From the NCBI RefSeq assembly GCF_029784135.1, contig NC_073746.1, forward strand, positions 105,152,661 to 105,216,660: a stretch of DNA of 64,000 bases, written 5' to 3'. Below are positions 53,947 to 64,000 of the stretch, in pieces. The notes under the pieces are model-generated. The model did no database searches and had not been told where the DNA came from. It was given only the letters and a program-made list of their open reading frames with translations. This DNA is from Toxorhynchites rutilus septentrionalis. Taxonomy: Eukaryota > Arthropoda > Insecta > Diptera > Culicidae. Every line of letters begins with the position of its first letter. Within the stretch, counting starts at the first letter, position 1. The translations under genes and the position numbers were made by a program.

Positions 53947-54899
53947 AACAGATGATTGTAACTAATTTTATGAACAAATGAAAATTAAAAAAAAAAGACG
54001 GGTGGGTAATGTCGGGGACATAACCGGAGTGACGTAGGACTATACAAAGGGGACAGCTTTTGTTAAATATATATTTTAAATATATTGTTTTATTTTCTTC
54101 TCCTACGTGAATAACTACCTATCTACCTGAAAAATGGATTAGTTTACTGTTTACTCTTTATGAATATGTTGATTCATTACGATTTGTTCGCTCGTTGGAT
54201 TCACATGCAGGCTAAAAAGAGTCCTTTTCAGGATCACAAAATTATCTTCAATCTAAAAAGTTTATTGTTTTGTTATCACTCGATATTCCCATCTTGTTCG
54301 GCTAAACCTTCCTGTTTAGCGATTTGTTGCCACTCGCCACAGCTTTCACAGTTGGAAAATTTCTTCCCATCCAGCTTTGTGACATGTTGTACAGTAAATT
54401 ACATTCAATGCGACGTGCCGAAGCGCCACTCAGTGTCGGATTGGAGGCGATTTTAACCTGTAATTGAACATTTGCGATGACAGTGGTACAGTGTCGACTT
54501 TCAATGTGGGGTCATAATTTGGATCTCTATGTTTACAAAAATGTCCAACTATATAAGTTGCATTACATGTCCGTCCAATTAGCTAAATGTCGAACTAATT
54601 GTAAATTACTGTACTTTCAATCTGGAAACAATTCAAGAATTGGTGAAAATTGAATAATCAGGAAAGTCCCCAACTATCAATAAGCTCAGAACAACTGCCA
54701 AATTCACATACTCATCAGATCCTGGCAAACAAATGATGAAAAAATCAATTTGTGTTTTATTATTATTTTGGATATTGTTTTAAAAAGCATTGAACTGTAT
54801 TTCCTAAACTCTTTTTTGGAAGGTTTAATGGCCCTGAAAAGCGCCTTGTTTTATGGAATGGTTCCAATTTAGAAAACTTAGTACTCGTGGTTTTGAAAA

Positions 54900-55224
54900 A
54901 AAACATTTCGAACGCCCTCGATGCCGCCTTGTTCTGGATTTGCCACCAAAGCAGTTTGTATGAAGAACAAACTTTGTTCTTTTGCTACCTGCTGCCGTTT
55001 TGCGATTGCGTTTGCCATTCGCCACTCGCTGCAACTGCCTGTTGTTGTCTTGATGTCCACCGAACTGAATGTGTTCTGTTCTGAATGCGGTTTTTCTAGG
55101 TGGACTGGTGCACTGGTACTAACGCGCTCGGCCTAGCTACCCTTGCGGGGAACTCCAGATCAACACGGTTCGAGCGGGATTTTGCCTTTCCCTTCACTTT
55201 TCCTCCTTTATCATGTCCAGACAT
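54900..55224 (-). pseudogene. Histone H2A pseudogene C
   Basis: Reads on the minus strand from ATG at 55224: MSGHDKGGKVKGKAKSRSNR, then VDLEFPARVARPSALV with the same 24-bp loss as copy A. Position 4-5 differ (HD for the normal RG; copy A has YG). It then lacks about 90 bp that copy A still has (the AAxVIELAGKAARDDKK part) and jumps into the downstream region, AACCGCATTCAGAACAG onwards. So it derives from a copy-A-like ancestor. It is not functional. Its promoter region, with the same leader (AACCCAAGCAGCCATG), lies upstream at 55225-55440. Confidence 0.85.
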
Positions 55225-55440
55225 GGCTGCTTGGGTTGGTTTGTTGATGTGTTGTGATGCGAACCGATGTGGTGTACGGTTTGAATGAGAATGATCGTTA
55301 CGGCAGCGGAGCGGGGATTTTTAAGCTGACTGGCTGGCTCGAGATTACGCATGTGTGAGACTGCGACCAATGTTTCGTTCATTTTTTTCGTGCTTCATTC
55401 TATTTCGCTGCTGCTCTGGTTGCCCGTTTTGGTTGGTACG
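55225..55440 (-). promoter_or_regulatory. Histone-like promoter before H2A copy C
   Basis: On the minus strand the sequence GCTTAAAAATCC (55326-55315) and the leader with CATTCAAACCGTACACCAC repeat those of copy A. A CCAATCAAAA word lies at 55460-55469 on the plus strand. Confidence 0.55.
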
Positions 55441-55769
55441 ATTTGAGGAGCACAAAATGGACCAATCAAAAATGGGCACATAGTGCATTTTGACAATGCT
55501 TGATATTTCACAATTATTCAATTATTTATCTCAAGAAAAATGAAATGTTATTCATTATGATAGATGCGTAGATATATTTCCTATCAATTGATGCAAAAAC
55601 CTTCGCGATCTATTGAGAAATGCTCGAGTTATAAGCGTTCCAAATCTTGCATTTTTTCCTACTTGTTCAGTGCCTAGATTTCCATTTCACCCCCTATATC
55701 TTCCGGTTAGACGTAGTCCTACGTCAAAATACCGCAGGACGTTTTTGACAGCCTAATATATGAAAATGT

Positions 55770-56290
55770 GGGGATTTTTGCTCTCACCGAAACATGTTCC
55801 CTAACACAGACTTCAAAACCAAGCAGCGTTGGAGAAATCGGCATTGCAATCAAAAAAAAGTAGGGGGAACTTTTGCTCCCACCGGAATGTGTTCCCTAAC
55901 AGAGATTTCAAATCCAAGGTGCCTGGAGGAAATCGGCATTACAAATCCAAGCAAGTTGGTGGTATTTTTGTACCGACTGAAATGTGTTCCCCCAACACAG
56001 ACTTCTAATCCATGAAGCGTGGGGAAATTGGCATTGCAGATACATGCAATTCGGGGGTATTTTTGTTCCGACTGAAATGCGTTTCCCCATCACTGACTTC
56101 CAAACAAAGATTTCTGGGGAAATCGACTTTGCAAATATATGTAAATATATCTGCAAACATATATATCGACCTTGCAAATATATATATGGAAATCGACTTT
56201 GCAAATATATGCTGCGAGAACCTTTCTATATATGCAAGCGAGAACCTTTCTGCAGACTATAATGTTTCCCTGACACGATCTTCTAAACAT
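55770..56290 (+). repeat. CCCTAACACAGACTTC minisatellite, about 96-bp units
   Basis: Units start at about 55797, 55892, 55990, 56086 and 56267, each with 'acttcaaatccaag', 'gggaaatcggcattgcaaat' and 'tttttgttccgactgaaatg'. Near 56120-56240 an AAATATATGTAAATATAT stretch interrupts it. Same family as 35811-36080 and 59935-60065. Confidence 0.8.
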
Positions 56291-56309
56291 AGGAACCTGG
56301 GAAAATCGT

Positions 56310-56820
56310 GTAGACTCTAGAGGCGAATGAACTTTGGAGTTTCAAGAAAATTCGCGGTTCGAGAAGTACGTACACTTGAGAGATGCAAACTTCAGAGGGA
56401 AATGTAAAATAAAATAATCGTTTGATAATTCTTCCGTTCACATATTTTGTCCTAAGCATCATATCAAACTTTTTTTTTCTCCTGTTGCGTGTGAACCACT
56501 GCGTTCATTGTTTTGAACTATTGTGGTATACCTCTTTTTTTATACTACACTTCAAGCTTATCTACTACTTATTGATGAAGGAGTAGGTTGAAACCAAACT
56601 GTCATTAAATTTACTTGTAACGCAGAACATAATGCATGACCTTACATTGCATTTGTTCAATCTTTGCACTCACGAAGCAAATATATTGAATTCAATAAAA
56701 TTCGGAAATTGTTTCATTCAATCTAGAATTTAATCACTACAAACAAATGATTGCTAAGCTAAGGTAGTCTCACGTCAACCTTGCGGTTATATCATAGATA
56801 AAACCCACTTATTTTTTTGT
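56310..56820 (+). repeat. Family F fragment with tail
   Basis: The right part, from about 56630, contains 'caaatatattgaattcaataaaattcg', 'atttcattcaatc' and 'aaatgattgctaagc', then the tail GTAGTCTCACGTCAACC, TTGCGGTTATATCATAG and ATAAAACCCACTTATTTTTT (56764-56817). The same order is found, reversed, at 59735-59930. Confidence 0.7.
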
Positions 56821-59280
56821 GTTGGCCATCACATAAACACATATTCAACGATAAATATGCTAGGTCTTAAGAAATAGTTGAAATCTTTGGAAAAGTTGAA
56901 CTTCGCTACTTTTACATTTATATTTTTTTTAAATTTCGAATCAGTAACGGTTTCGGAAGGGATGTTCAGTAAACATTGAACATTCACTCTTAGATTGGTT
57001 TTTAATTTTTTCTTAAGAAATGTATACTTCGAATGGTATCATGTTAAAATTGAAACAATATATTTTGTATCTCTAGAACTGTTGTTCTTAGGATAGAAGG
57101 ATTTAAGCATAATTGCAGGAACAATATTCTTGCACTCTTCATGTTTAATTTTTAGTCAGACTACAAATTTTTAAATGCTTTTTTTCCACGAAAGGATTAC
57201 TGATTGCGCAAACGCTCTTTTAAATAAAGAGTCTCAACAAAAATTTATATTAGATTATAAAATTTTTGGATACTCCCCTAATCTTGAGGAAATGGATGGA
57301 TAATTCTGATTGTAATCATATCAAATTTCCAATTTGCATTGTATCTTCAATTTTTCCTCCCATCATCCACGTTCATCACATTGTCTGAAATGCAATATTA
57401 GGGAACATTACCATCTCTAAACAAACTCTTCTACTCTTCTACGGCTATCAAATTACGGCCCCCACATCTATTCATATTTATCCTTATCACTATAATTTCA
57501 TTATCTTCTTCCCTACCAGCTCCAACTCCTCGTCACTTCGGGGAAGAGGAATAAAAGAAAGAAACACCCACAATCTTCCACATTATCCCATCTGCCAGAC
57601 TCCGGAGGGCCACATTTAGTCGTCACCAGAAGGGGGAATAAATGTGCAATTTTTCTCAATTTCAGCCAATCGACGGCGAAGTTATCCTGTTCCAGTGCGC
57701 CTTCGGATGCAGGAGGCCGCCTCTCAGCGGGACTAATTTCTCTTTATATCAGCACTTTGTCAGCAGAGTTGGCGAGCAAGATGTAACAGCTTACGGGTGC
57801 GCTTGGTATCTTTTTTAGGGTCGCCAGACCAATGGTTTGGCAAAGCGGGGTGAAATGCTGCGACTTTACTACTCTGATCACTATCAGAGTGTGTCACTCG
57901 GAGCGTAGCTTTCAATGTTGAGATAAATCTTTGGAGGGTAATGCGGAGAAGATTCCCCCTTCGATCCAGTTAATTTTGCTTTACCCTTGAGTGTTCGCGT
58001 GTAGCAGGAAAATGTTTTTATTATTATTTTGATTTTTCTTTTCATAAGTCATATATAAAAAAAATGTAACTAATGCGCGATTGATTTATTCAATCATTCT
58101 CATGCTTTTCTGTGTCATGAATATCTATTATAATGAACCACGTCGCCTTGATATTTGACCACTGCACGCCCGTCTCTGAACGATTTACACAACTCGATAC
58201 ATCTTCAATCTTCTAATTGGTTTTAATGCTCTATTGCTATGACACTTTAGATTACGACACCTCCCCCGGGGCCATTGAAACGAGACAAGATCAAAGCAAC
58301 TGGCTGATTACTTTCCATTTTTGGTTACGATTGAACGCCAATCCGCCTTGAAACGACTCAACTCCGACCGACTTAAACTGATTATCAACATTCTGGTCGT
58401 TTTCCGAGAAATAAAGATAAAATTATTGTACGATTCAATCGCGGGGTTTCATCCTTTGTAGCTGTGAGTGCTGGGAGTCGCATTGGCAACTTAATGAACT
58501 CAGACAGCCAGAGGCAATTGAAACAAACGGTTGGATGAAATTGTCAATCATCATTAGGAATACGTAATGTGCGCGTTGGTGGAATCCGTTTATAAATGGA
58601 AATTACAATAACCCGCAAATGGTCGGAAGCAGTTTCTGGCTCATCGATATTGATGAGATGACGTAAAATGAACTGACCAATCTACTTTTGGGCATGGTTT
58701 TAGCTTCATAATGAAGTGAAGTTCATCCAATGTGGCTGGTAGTTTTGGGGGAAAACATTGTTCGATTAGAAATTGGTAATCGTTCTCAAAAAAGTTTAGT
58801 AATTATTTGACAAATACTTTCTTTCGATTCCATAAATGCTTGTGTTGTATAGGAGAAATATTTTCCAAACTCAAACAACGATTTGGCTGTGTAACAGGAG
58901 TTATAATTTTTCTGAAATTACAATTTATGTATTTTACAAAGTATTATTTTAATTAATTCAGACTCAGGTTTAGTTTTAATTTAATGAATTTCATCTAAGA
59001 ACGCACGGAAATTTTGTAAACTCTTTGATTTCGCTAACTTCTATTGTTTCATATCCAATAGTTTTTTCCTACTAAGTATCTTTTCTCTTCTTCTTTGTTC
59101 CTCTTCTTCCCTAACGTTCACTCTTACCAAGGTTGTTCTTTGCGAGCGTTGTTCATACTGTGGAGCCAAGCTCATAAACACAGGTGCGCGTTGCGTTGAT
59201 GCGCAACAGATTGCATTTCAATCTTAACTTTTGTTCTATACACGCCCGACATTACTAAATCATGTTAGCATTAAGAAAAG
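56821..59280. other. Single-copy-looking island, no gene recognised
   Basis: About 2.4 kb with no similarity to other parts of the window, and parts of balanced composition (57400-57960, 58140-58740). There is no long ORF. Words such as 'gtcgtcaccagaaggggg', 'gtcagcagagttggcgagc' and long unbroken non-repetitive stretches are unlike the surrounding repeats. It may be regulatory or intronic host DNA. Confidence 0.4.
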
Positions 59281-59289
59281 AATAAAGTT

Positions 59290-59710
59290 AGTCTTAGTTT
59301 GACCGTCAAATGGAATACATCATTTTTTAAAAAGTAATCCCGTACCCGTTTATTTTAAGTCGCTTTATCTAACGAACAATCCAGCCATCGAAACGCTTTG
59401 TATGACTGTATTCAGGAATTGCCTTCAGTTCAGACAGTGAATTCGTTGTTATGTCTTCAATTCGATCGCAACGAAAATAGAAAAAAGTTACACGAGGCCA
59501 TATCTGGAGAGTACGGAGCTTGTCCATTCGCGCCATTTTTGGTCAAAAATTCTTTCACAATGATTTATAGATGAGCTGGTGCATTATCGTGGTGCAAAAT
59601 CCAAGTGTTATCATCCCACAAATCTGCCAATTTTCGAATGATTTTCTCTCTCCAACGCCTCATAACGCCAATACTCTTTATTGACCTTTAGCCCTCCGGA
59701 AGGACAACGT
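59290..59710 (-). pseudogene. Mariner transposase relic, 3' half
   Basis: On the minus strand it reads MRRWRERIIRKLADLWDDNT, WILHHDNAPAHLS, then KEFLTKNGANGQAPYSPDMA and an FFYF-like stretch. HHDNAPAH carries the second catalytic Asp of mariner transposases; 'PYSPDLAPCDFFLFP' is the normal form of the next motif, here damaged. After that comes weakly conserved sequence (YKAFRWLDCS, RVRDYFLK). The 5' half is missing. It belongs to a different subfamily from the one at 52775 (HDNAPAH rather than QDNARPH). Several stops; no TIRs found. Confidence 0.7.
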
Positions 59711-59734
59711 TAGGACAACCCCTCCAATATCGAA

Positions 59735-60300
59735 AAAAATGGGTGGGTTATATCTCTGACAAAACCGCAAGGTTGACGTGGGATTACCGTTGGCTTAGTA
59801 ATCATTTGTTTGTGTTGAATAAATTACTGATTGAATGAAATAATTTTCGAATTCAATTGAATTCAACATATTTGCTGTGTAAGTAATGAATTTGAACAAA
59901 CGCCATGTAATGTAAGGTATCTTGGTTTTGTTGGCTGTGTTAGGGAAAGCATTTCGGTGGGAACAAAAGCTCCCCTTACTTACCCACTACTATGTATTTG
60001 CAATTCCAATTTCCCCCAAGCACCTTGGTTATGAAGTCTGTGTTGGGGAAACCGTAAATCGGGCCAATCAAAACGTGACAGTTAGGACGGTTGGATAACG
60101 CTTAATATTTTATAATTATTCAATTGCTTATCTCAGGAAAAATAACATTTCATTAGTTGTGATAGATGCGTATAAATATTTCCTATCAATTGATGCAAAC
60201 ATCTGTCCGATCTATTATGAAATGGTCGAGTTATAAGCTTCCGAAATCTTTCAATTTTTTCCTGCATGTTCTGTGTTTAGGTTTTCATTTTACATTTATT
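59735..60300 (-). repeat. Family F element, reversed, head lost
   Basis: In reverse it runs from an R2 block (60290-60070) through the join to the minisatellite (60065-59935), the 'attgaattcaattgaattcg' part and the tail CCACGTCAACCTTGCGG, GTCAGAGATATAACCCACCC, followed by T7 (to 59735). This gives the complete order of one family F type. The head GACGTAGG is missing. Confidence 0.75.
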
Positions 60301-60324
60301 AGGGTTCCCATTTTCTTTTTAGGG

Positions 60325-60753
60325 AGGTCGGAAAATCAAAAAATCATAAAATATGTTATGTAAAAAATCCTCAGCTTTCAAGGAAAAATATAAAAAAAAT
60401 GTAGTGCCCTCTAGTCCAAAGCCTTGAAAACAATAAAAAACGGTTACATCGATGATAACGATGCAAGTCTTTTTTGCAAGTTCAATATTTTTTAATAAAA
60501 GGCTAGCTGTTGGCTTTAATTTGATATGTCGATCATCTGAATCGGTTCAATGATTCAAAAGTTATGAATTTAAAAAGAAGGCATATTTGGGAAAAAGTGG
60601 AAAAAGTTGATTTTTCGGACCACCCTAAAATGGAAATGGTCACCCTAACGAAAAAATAGAAAATACGGATCTAAAATTTTGCAATAAAGAACAAAATTAC
60701 TACTTTTCATAGAAATCTGATAACCACTATATCGGTTTGGCGTGGAATGGCTG
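60325..60753. repeat. R1 repeat, right part
   Basis: Contains 'tcctcagctttcaaggaaaaatataaaaa', 'tttaatttgatatgtcgatcatctgaatcgg', 'gaccaccctaaaatgg' and ends with GTTTGGCGTGGAATGGCTG. Same order as in 40174-41932 and 62500-63062. Confidence 0.75.
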
Positions 60754-61615
60754 TATAAGTACAAAGAAAGTTGTATGCAACGTATATTTTAATTTCAAAA
60801 TTGTACGTTGTATCGAATTGTACGTTATATCGAAGCATGAAAAAGAAATCAGAAATACAACTCATATTGCTTTATTATTTGCTGTTTGAGTAAGGAGAGT
60901 AAATAATAATGATAAAATCCAACTAGAAGGTGAAGCCAATCTTTCTTATGATTTTTTTATTCATAAATTAGATTGGTTGAAAAAATAGATAGTAAATAAG
61001 AAACATTCATAATCAATTTTATTTTTTCAAACCGAAATCTCCTTTATTACGCAACTCCAAGATAAAAGATTGCCATCTGAGAATTTCTGACATCAAGCAA
61101 ACCAATTCATAAAAATAATTGGTTCGAAGCGTAGTAGTGATTATCAGAATGATTTCTGATAATTCTCAACAAATGTTCATTCCCACTACCCTACCAAAAT
61201 ATTTCATCAATAACTGTGTTCTATTAGTCAAGCACTTCATTTGATTCATTATTTCATTATTTTTAATCTTTTAATGTAATGTATGAAGATGAGCTAAAAA
61301 TTAATTTTTAGTCTAGTATTTCGTGTACAGTTTTTGTTCCTGTTCCACTTCATAGTTCTGTTTCAATTTTGTTTCAATTGTATGCTGAAAACAATCGTTC
61401 TACGGTTGAAAAGTTATCTTGTTCTCATGATCCTGTAAACTCAAAATTGACATTAGGATCACTGAGAGGAGAAAAAAAGAAAAATGTTCAACGAGAAGAT
61501 TTAACATTACAAATTCCCGCTATATATTTGACAGATTGTATTTAGGAAATTATATGAATATTTTGGTGAAATGAGATGTAACCGAGTGAATAGAACAATC
61601 ACAATCATTTCAATA
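60754..61615. other. No gene recognised
   Basis: AT-rich. Near 60800-60835 are two GTACGTTATATCGAA-like words as at 19836-19920. Nothing else. Confidence 0.4.
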
Positions 61616-63062
61616 CAGGCATTCAATGCCAAACCGATATAGTGGTTCTCAAATTATCGTGAAAATTGGTGGTTTTGTTCCTTATTGCAAAACAATATCC
61701 CCGTAAGACCCGTATTTTTTTTCATTAGGGTGACCATTTCCATTTTAAGGTTGTCCGACAAATCAACTTTTCTTTCTTTATCCAAAAATGACTTTTTTCA
61801 AGAATTCATAACTTTTGAACTACTACACCGATTCAGATGATCGACATATCAAATTGAATCCAATTACCTGGTCTTTTTTGAGAAAATACCATGAAAATTT
61901 GGATTCTGCTATCGTTATTATTGATTGTATTCGTTTTTTATTGTTTTCATAGCCTCGGGATCAAAGGCGCTATATTTTTTTATATTTTTTCTGGAAAGCT
62001 AAAGATTTTTCACATAACATATGTCGAAACCAGAGAGGCGTTTTTTTTCGTTTTTGAGTTATTATTTTTCAAAGTTAACCGATGGTCCCAAAAATAATTT
62101 TTTCCACTACAAAAAATCATAACTTTTGATCTACTAGATCGATTCAGATGATCGACATATCAAATTAAATCCAATTGAGCTAGTCTTGTTTCAAAAAATA
62201 GTACACTCTGAATAAAAAAGGATTTTGTTTTCGTAATAATTGATTATATATGTTTTTTATAGCTTACATCGTTTCGGGACCACGGGCGCCATGTTTTTTA
62301 TATTTTTTCCCAAAAGCTGAGGTTTTAATGAGGACATAATACATCCAAATACCAGAGAGGTATTATTTTTCCTTTTTAAGTTACGATTTTTCAAAGTTAA
62401 CATGTTTTCGGTTTTCGTTCAATATTTCTATGCGACTAGACTGGATGTATGTGACTATAGTACAATTAATTGGCATGTGTGTTATTTTTTTAAAAAAAGG
62501 TAGCTAGTAGCTTTAATTTGATACGTCGATCATCTGAATCGGTCCGGTAGTTCGAAAGTAATAAATTTTTGAAAAAAGCCATTTTTGGGAAAATAGGGAA
62601 AAATGATTTTTTGGATCATAACTCAAAAGCGGAAAAACGCTTCCCTGGGTTCGAGATATGTTATTTGAAACATCCTCAGCTTTCAAAAAAAAAAATATAA
62701 AAATATATAGCGCCTTTGGTCCCGAGACCACGAGAACTATAAAAAACAAATACAATCAATAATAACGAAAACATAATTCAAATTTCTGCAACTGTAGTAT
62801 TTTTCCAAAAAAGCTATTTGGTTTAATATGTCGAACATCTGAATTGGTTCAGTGGTTCTAAAGTTATGATTTTAAAAAAAAGTAATTTTTGACAAAAATG
62901 CGAAAAAAGGAATTTTTCGGACCACCTTTAAATGGAAATGGTCACCCTAACAAAAAAAAATAAAAAATACTGGTCTAATAATTTGCGATAAAGAACAAAA
63001 CTCCCACTTTTGACGAAAATCTGAGAACCGGTTTGTATATCGGTTTGGTATGGAATGGCTGA
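61616..63062. mobile_element. Complete R1 palindromic element
   Basis: The left end CAGGCATTCAATGCCAAACC with 'gatatagtggttctcaaat' is mirrored at 63025-63062 ('aatctgagaacc', 'tatcggtttggtatggaatggctg'). The inside contains four or so repeats of 'atgatcgacatatcaaattgaatcc' in both orientations and 'gggaccaaaggcgctatattttttatat'. It has no transposase. TA is next to both ends, so a TA target is likely. Parts elsewhere: 11222, 36281-41932 and 60325. Confidence 0.8.
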
Positions 63063-63890
63063 ATATACAGGAACATGTAGTTACTGCGTTCCCTGAAGTT
63101 GATGTTACATTCCAAATGAATGAATCAACGAAGCACAGTTATTATCCAGTCATTTTTAGATAGTTTCTTCTACCAAGTCAGATTTGCCGTACAACAAAAA
63201 AAAAGCTTTATGCATTTCTTTATTTCGGTTTATCAGGGCCACGATGCCATTTGCCAATCTCCACGTATATTGTAGAATAAAATCTGTGAACTCAAACCAA
63301 CAATATTGTGAAGAAACAAAACAATTTTTCAATGGTAAAATCTCCTATTTAATCCCCTCAAAAACAGATATCTCCCTGCATGACGCCACTCCGGGCAACA
63401 AAACGCTTTAAACTGGCTTTCGATTGATTCGAGATAACTTGTCTGAACTTAAAAAGTGAACTGATCTTTGTCAGTCGTTATTGTTTTGCTTTGCTTAGAC
63501 ATATTTTAGTCACATTTTCCTTTGCCGTTATGATAGGGATCATGATATCTTCTCGTTGAACAGAAAACATCAATCGAAACTCGTTACCTCGGTAACAGAA
63601 GTTCGTAACACGTTCTGTTTTTTGACGTAGGAAGGTCTGTTTTTGTACGTCTTTCAGGAAGGGTGTCAAATCAGAAAACAGGTCACGTTTTTATGAAATA
63701 AAGTTAACGTAATAACTATTTTCACTGTGAACGAATTTTCATGATTTGCGTACCAATCGAATCGGAATTTCTCTAAGATTTGTTTGATATGCTACACATT
63801 ACAATTTGCTAATTTCTAAATTGTTTAAATTCATGAAAACTGGAAGAACTTCCTTTTTTCCCATACATTTGTTCTGCCGATTTGTGTGCT
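63063..63890. other. No gene recognised
   Basis: Two short ORFs (63184-63411 + and 63478-63669 -) have no recognisable motif. The region is not similar to the repeats described. Confidence 0.4.
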
Positions 63891-63894
63891 AACC

Positions 63895-64000
63895 CTACCC
63901 GTATTTCGAATGCTTATAACTCGAACATTTCTTAACAGATCGGAAAGATGTTTGCATCAATTGATAGGAAATATTTCTACGCGTCTATCACAATCAATGA
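63895..64000 (+). repeat. R2 block of family F, cut by window end
   Basis: CGAATGCTTATAACTCGAAC, 'tttcttaacagatcgg', 'tgcatcaattgataggaaat' and 'cgcgtctatcac' match 46500-46590 in the same orientation. The rest of the element would lie beyond the window. Confidence 0.75.

Larger units (their letters stand above)
53997..55725 (-). mobile_element. Family F element with histone H2A sequence, copy 2 (inverted)
   Basis: On the minus strand it begins GACGTAGGACTACGTC (55725-55710) and ends with CGGTTATGTCCCCGAC, ATTACCCACCCGTC (to 53997). It inserted in an A-rich run of the mariner 3' UTR (A tracts on both sides). It matches copy 1 along most of its length. It lacks H2A copy B (47990-48742 in copy 1) and the LINE, and has extra bases near 54700-54735. 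The matching ends with different flanks show that the unit moved as a discrete piece. Confidence 0.8.
52775..55756 (+). mobile_element. DD34D mariner split by a family F element
   Basis: TA (52773-52774) and TA (55757-55758) flank an element starting TTAGGCTGTC and ending, reversed, TTAGGCTGTCAAAAACGTCC. The left terminal repeat lacks 8 nt (AAAAACGT) that the right one has. Mariner sequence covers 52775-53996 and 55726-55756; the part between is family F copy 2, inserted in the 3' UTR. Without it the mariner would be about 1.25 kb, a normal length. Confidence 0.85.

Noticed and set aside
63184..63411. 75-codon ORF as a gene
   Set aside because: No motif, no promoter or splice context, ordinary length for chance ORFs in this sequence.

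Overview
The window looks like non-coding chromosomal DNA from a mosquito, most likely a culicine. This is an inference from content: AT-rich sequence, a DD37E mariner of the kind described from mosquitoes, an RNase H-bearing LOA/I-type LINE, a tRNA-derived SINE, Helitrons, and dense palindromic MITE-like repeats. I find no complete host protein-coding gene. The only intact ORF I would call real is the mariner transposase at 40471-41487. Comments on family resemblance come from reading, not from database searches.

Layout. 1-12 kb: MITEs, a Harbinger relic, a GT-rich tract, a 2.5-kb foldback element with a satellite-like core, a hAT-like relic and several mosquito-type repeats. 12-20 kb: a LINE with a large internal deletion sits inside an old mariner (15-bp target duplication); its tail and the mariner piece are duplicated in tandem with (TA)n tracts; then a Helitron Rep relic, an RT fragment and a Helitron end. 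20-31 kb: a piggyBac-type MITE, a long palindrome, mariner relics, a full-length SINE with a 13-bp target duplication, and apparently single-copy islands. 31-36 kb: a modular 'family F' element inside another repeat, and a Tc1 relic. 36-42 kb: one palindromic repeat (R1) holding a Helitron, a LINE and an intact DD37E mariner. 43-44 kb: a Helitron relic split by a solo LTR. 45-56 kb: a pogo-like element and two inverted copies of a unit carrying broken histone H2A genes, one with a truncated LINE inside it, the other sitting inside a DD34D mariner. 56-64 kb: more family F pieces, a single-copy island, a mariner relic and a complete R1 element.

The most interesting signal is family F. Its members share a head (GACGTAGGACTACGTC or close) and a tail (ACCTTGCGGTTATATC-like, ending in ACCCAC and a T run), but their middles differ. 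One member at 31101-32220 is flanked by GTTTT on both sides, and a related repeat at 20.7 kb shows what appears to be the empty site. Two members carry histone H2A promoter and coding sequence, and one keeps a histone-type mRNA 3' stem-loop. This reads as a non-autonomous mobile family that has picked up histone gene parts. The mechanism is not known from the sequence.
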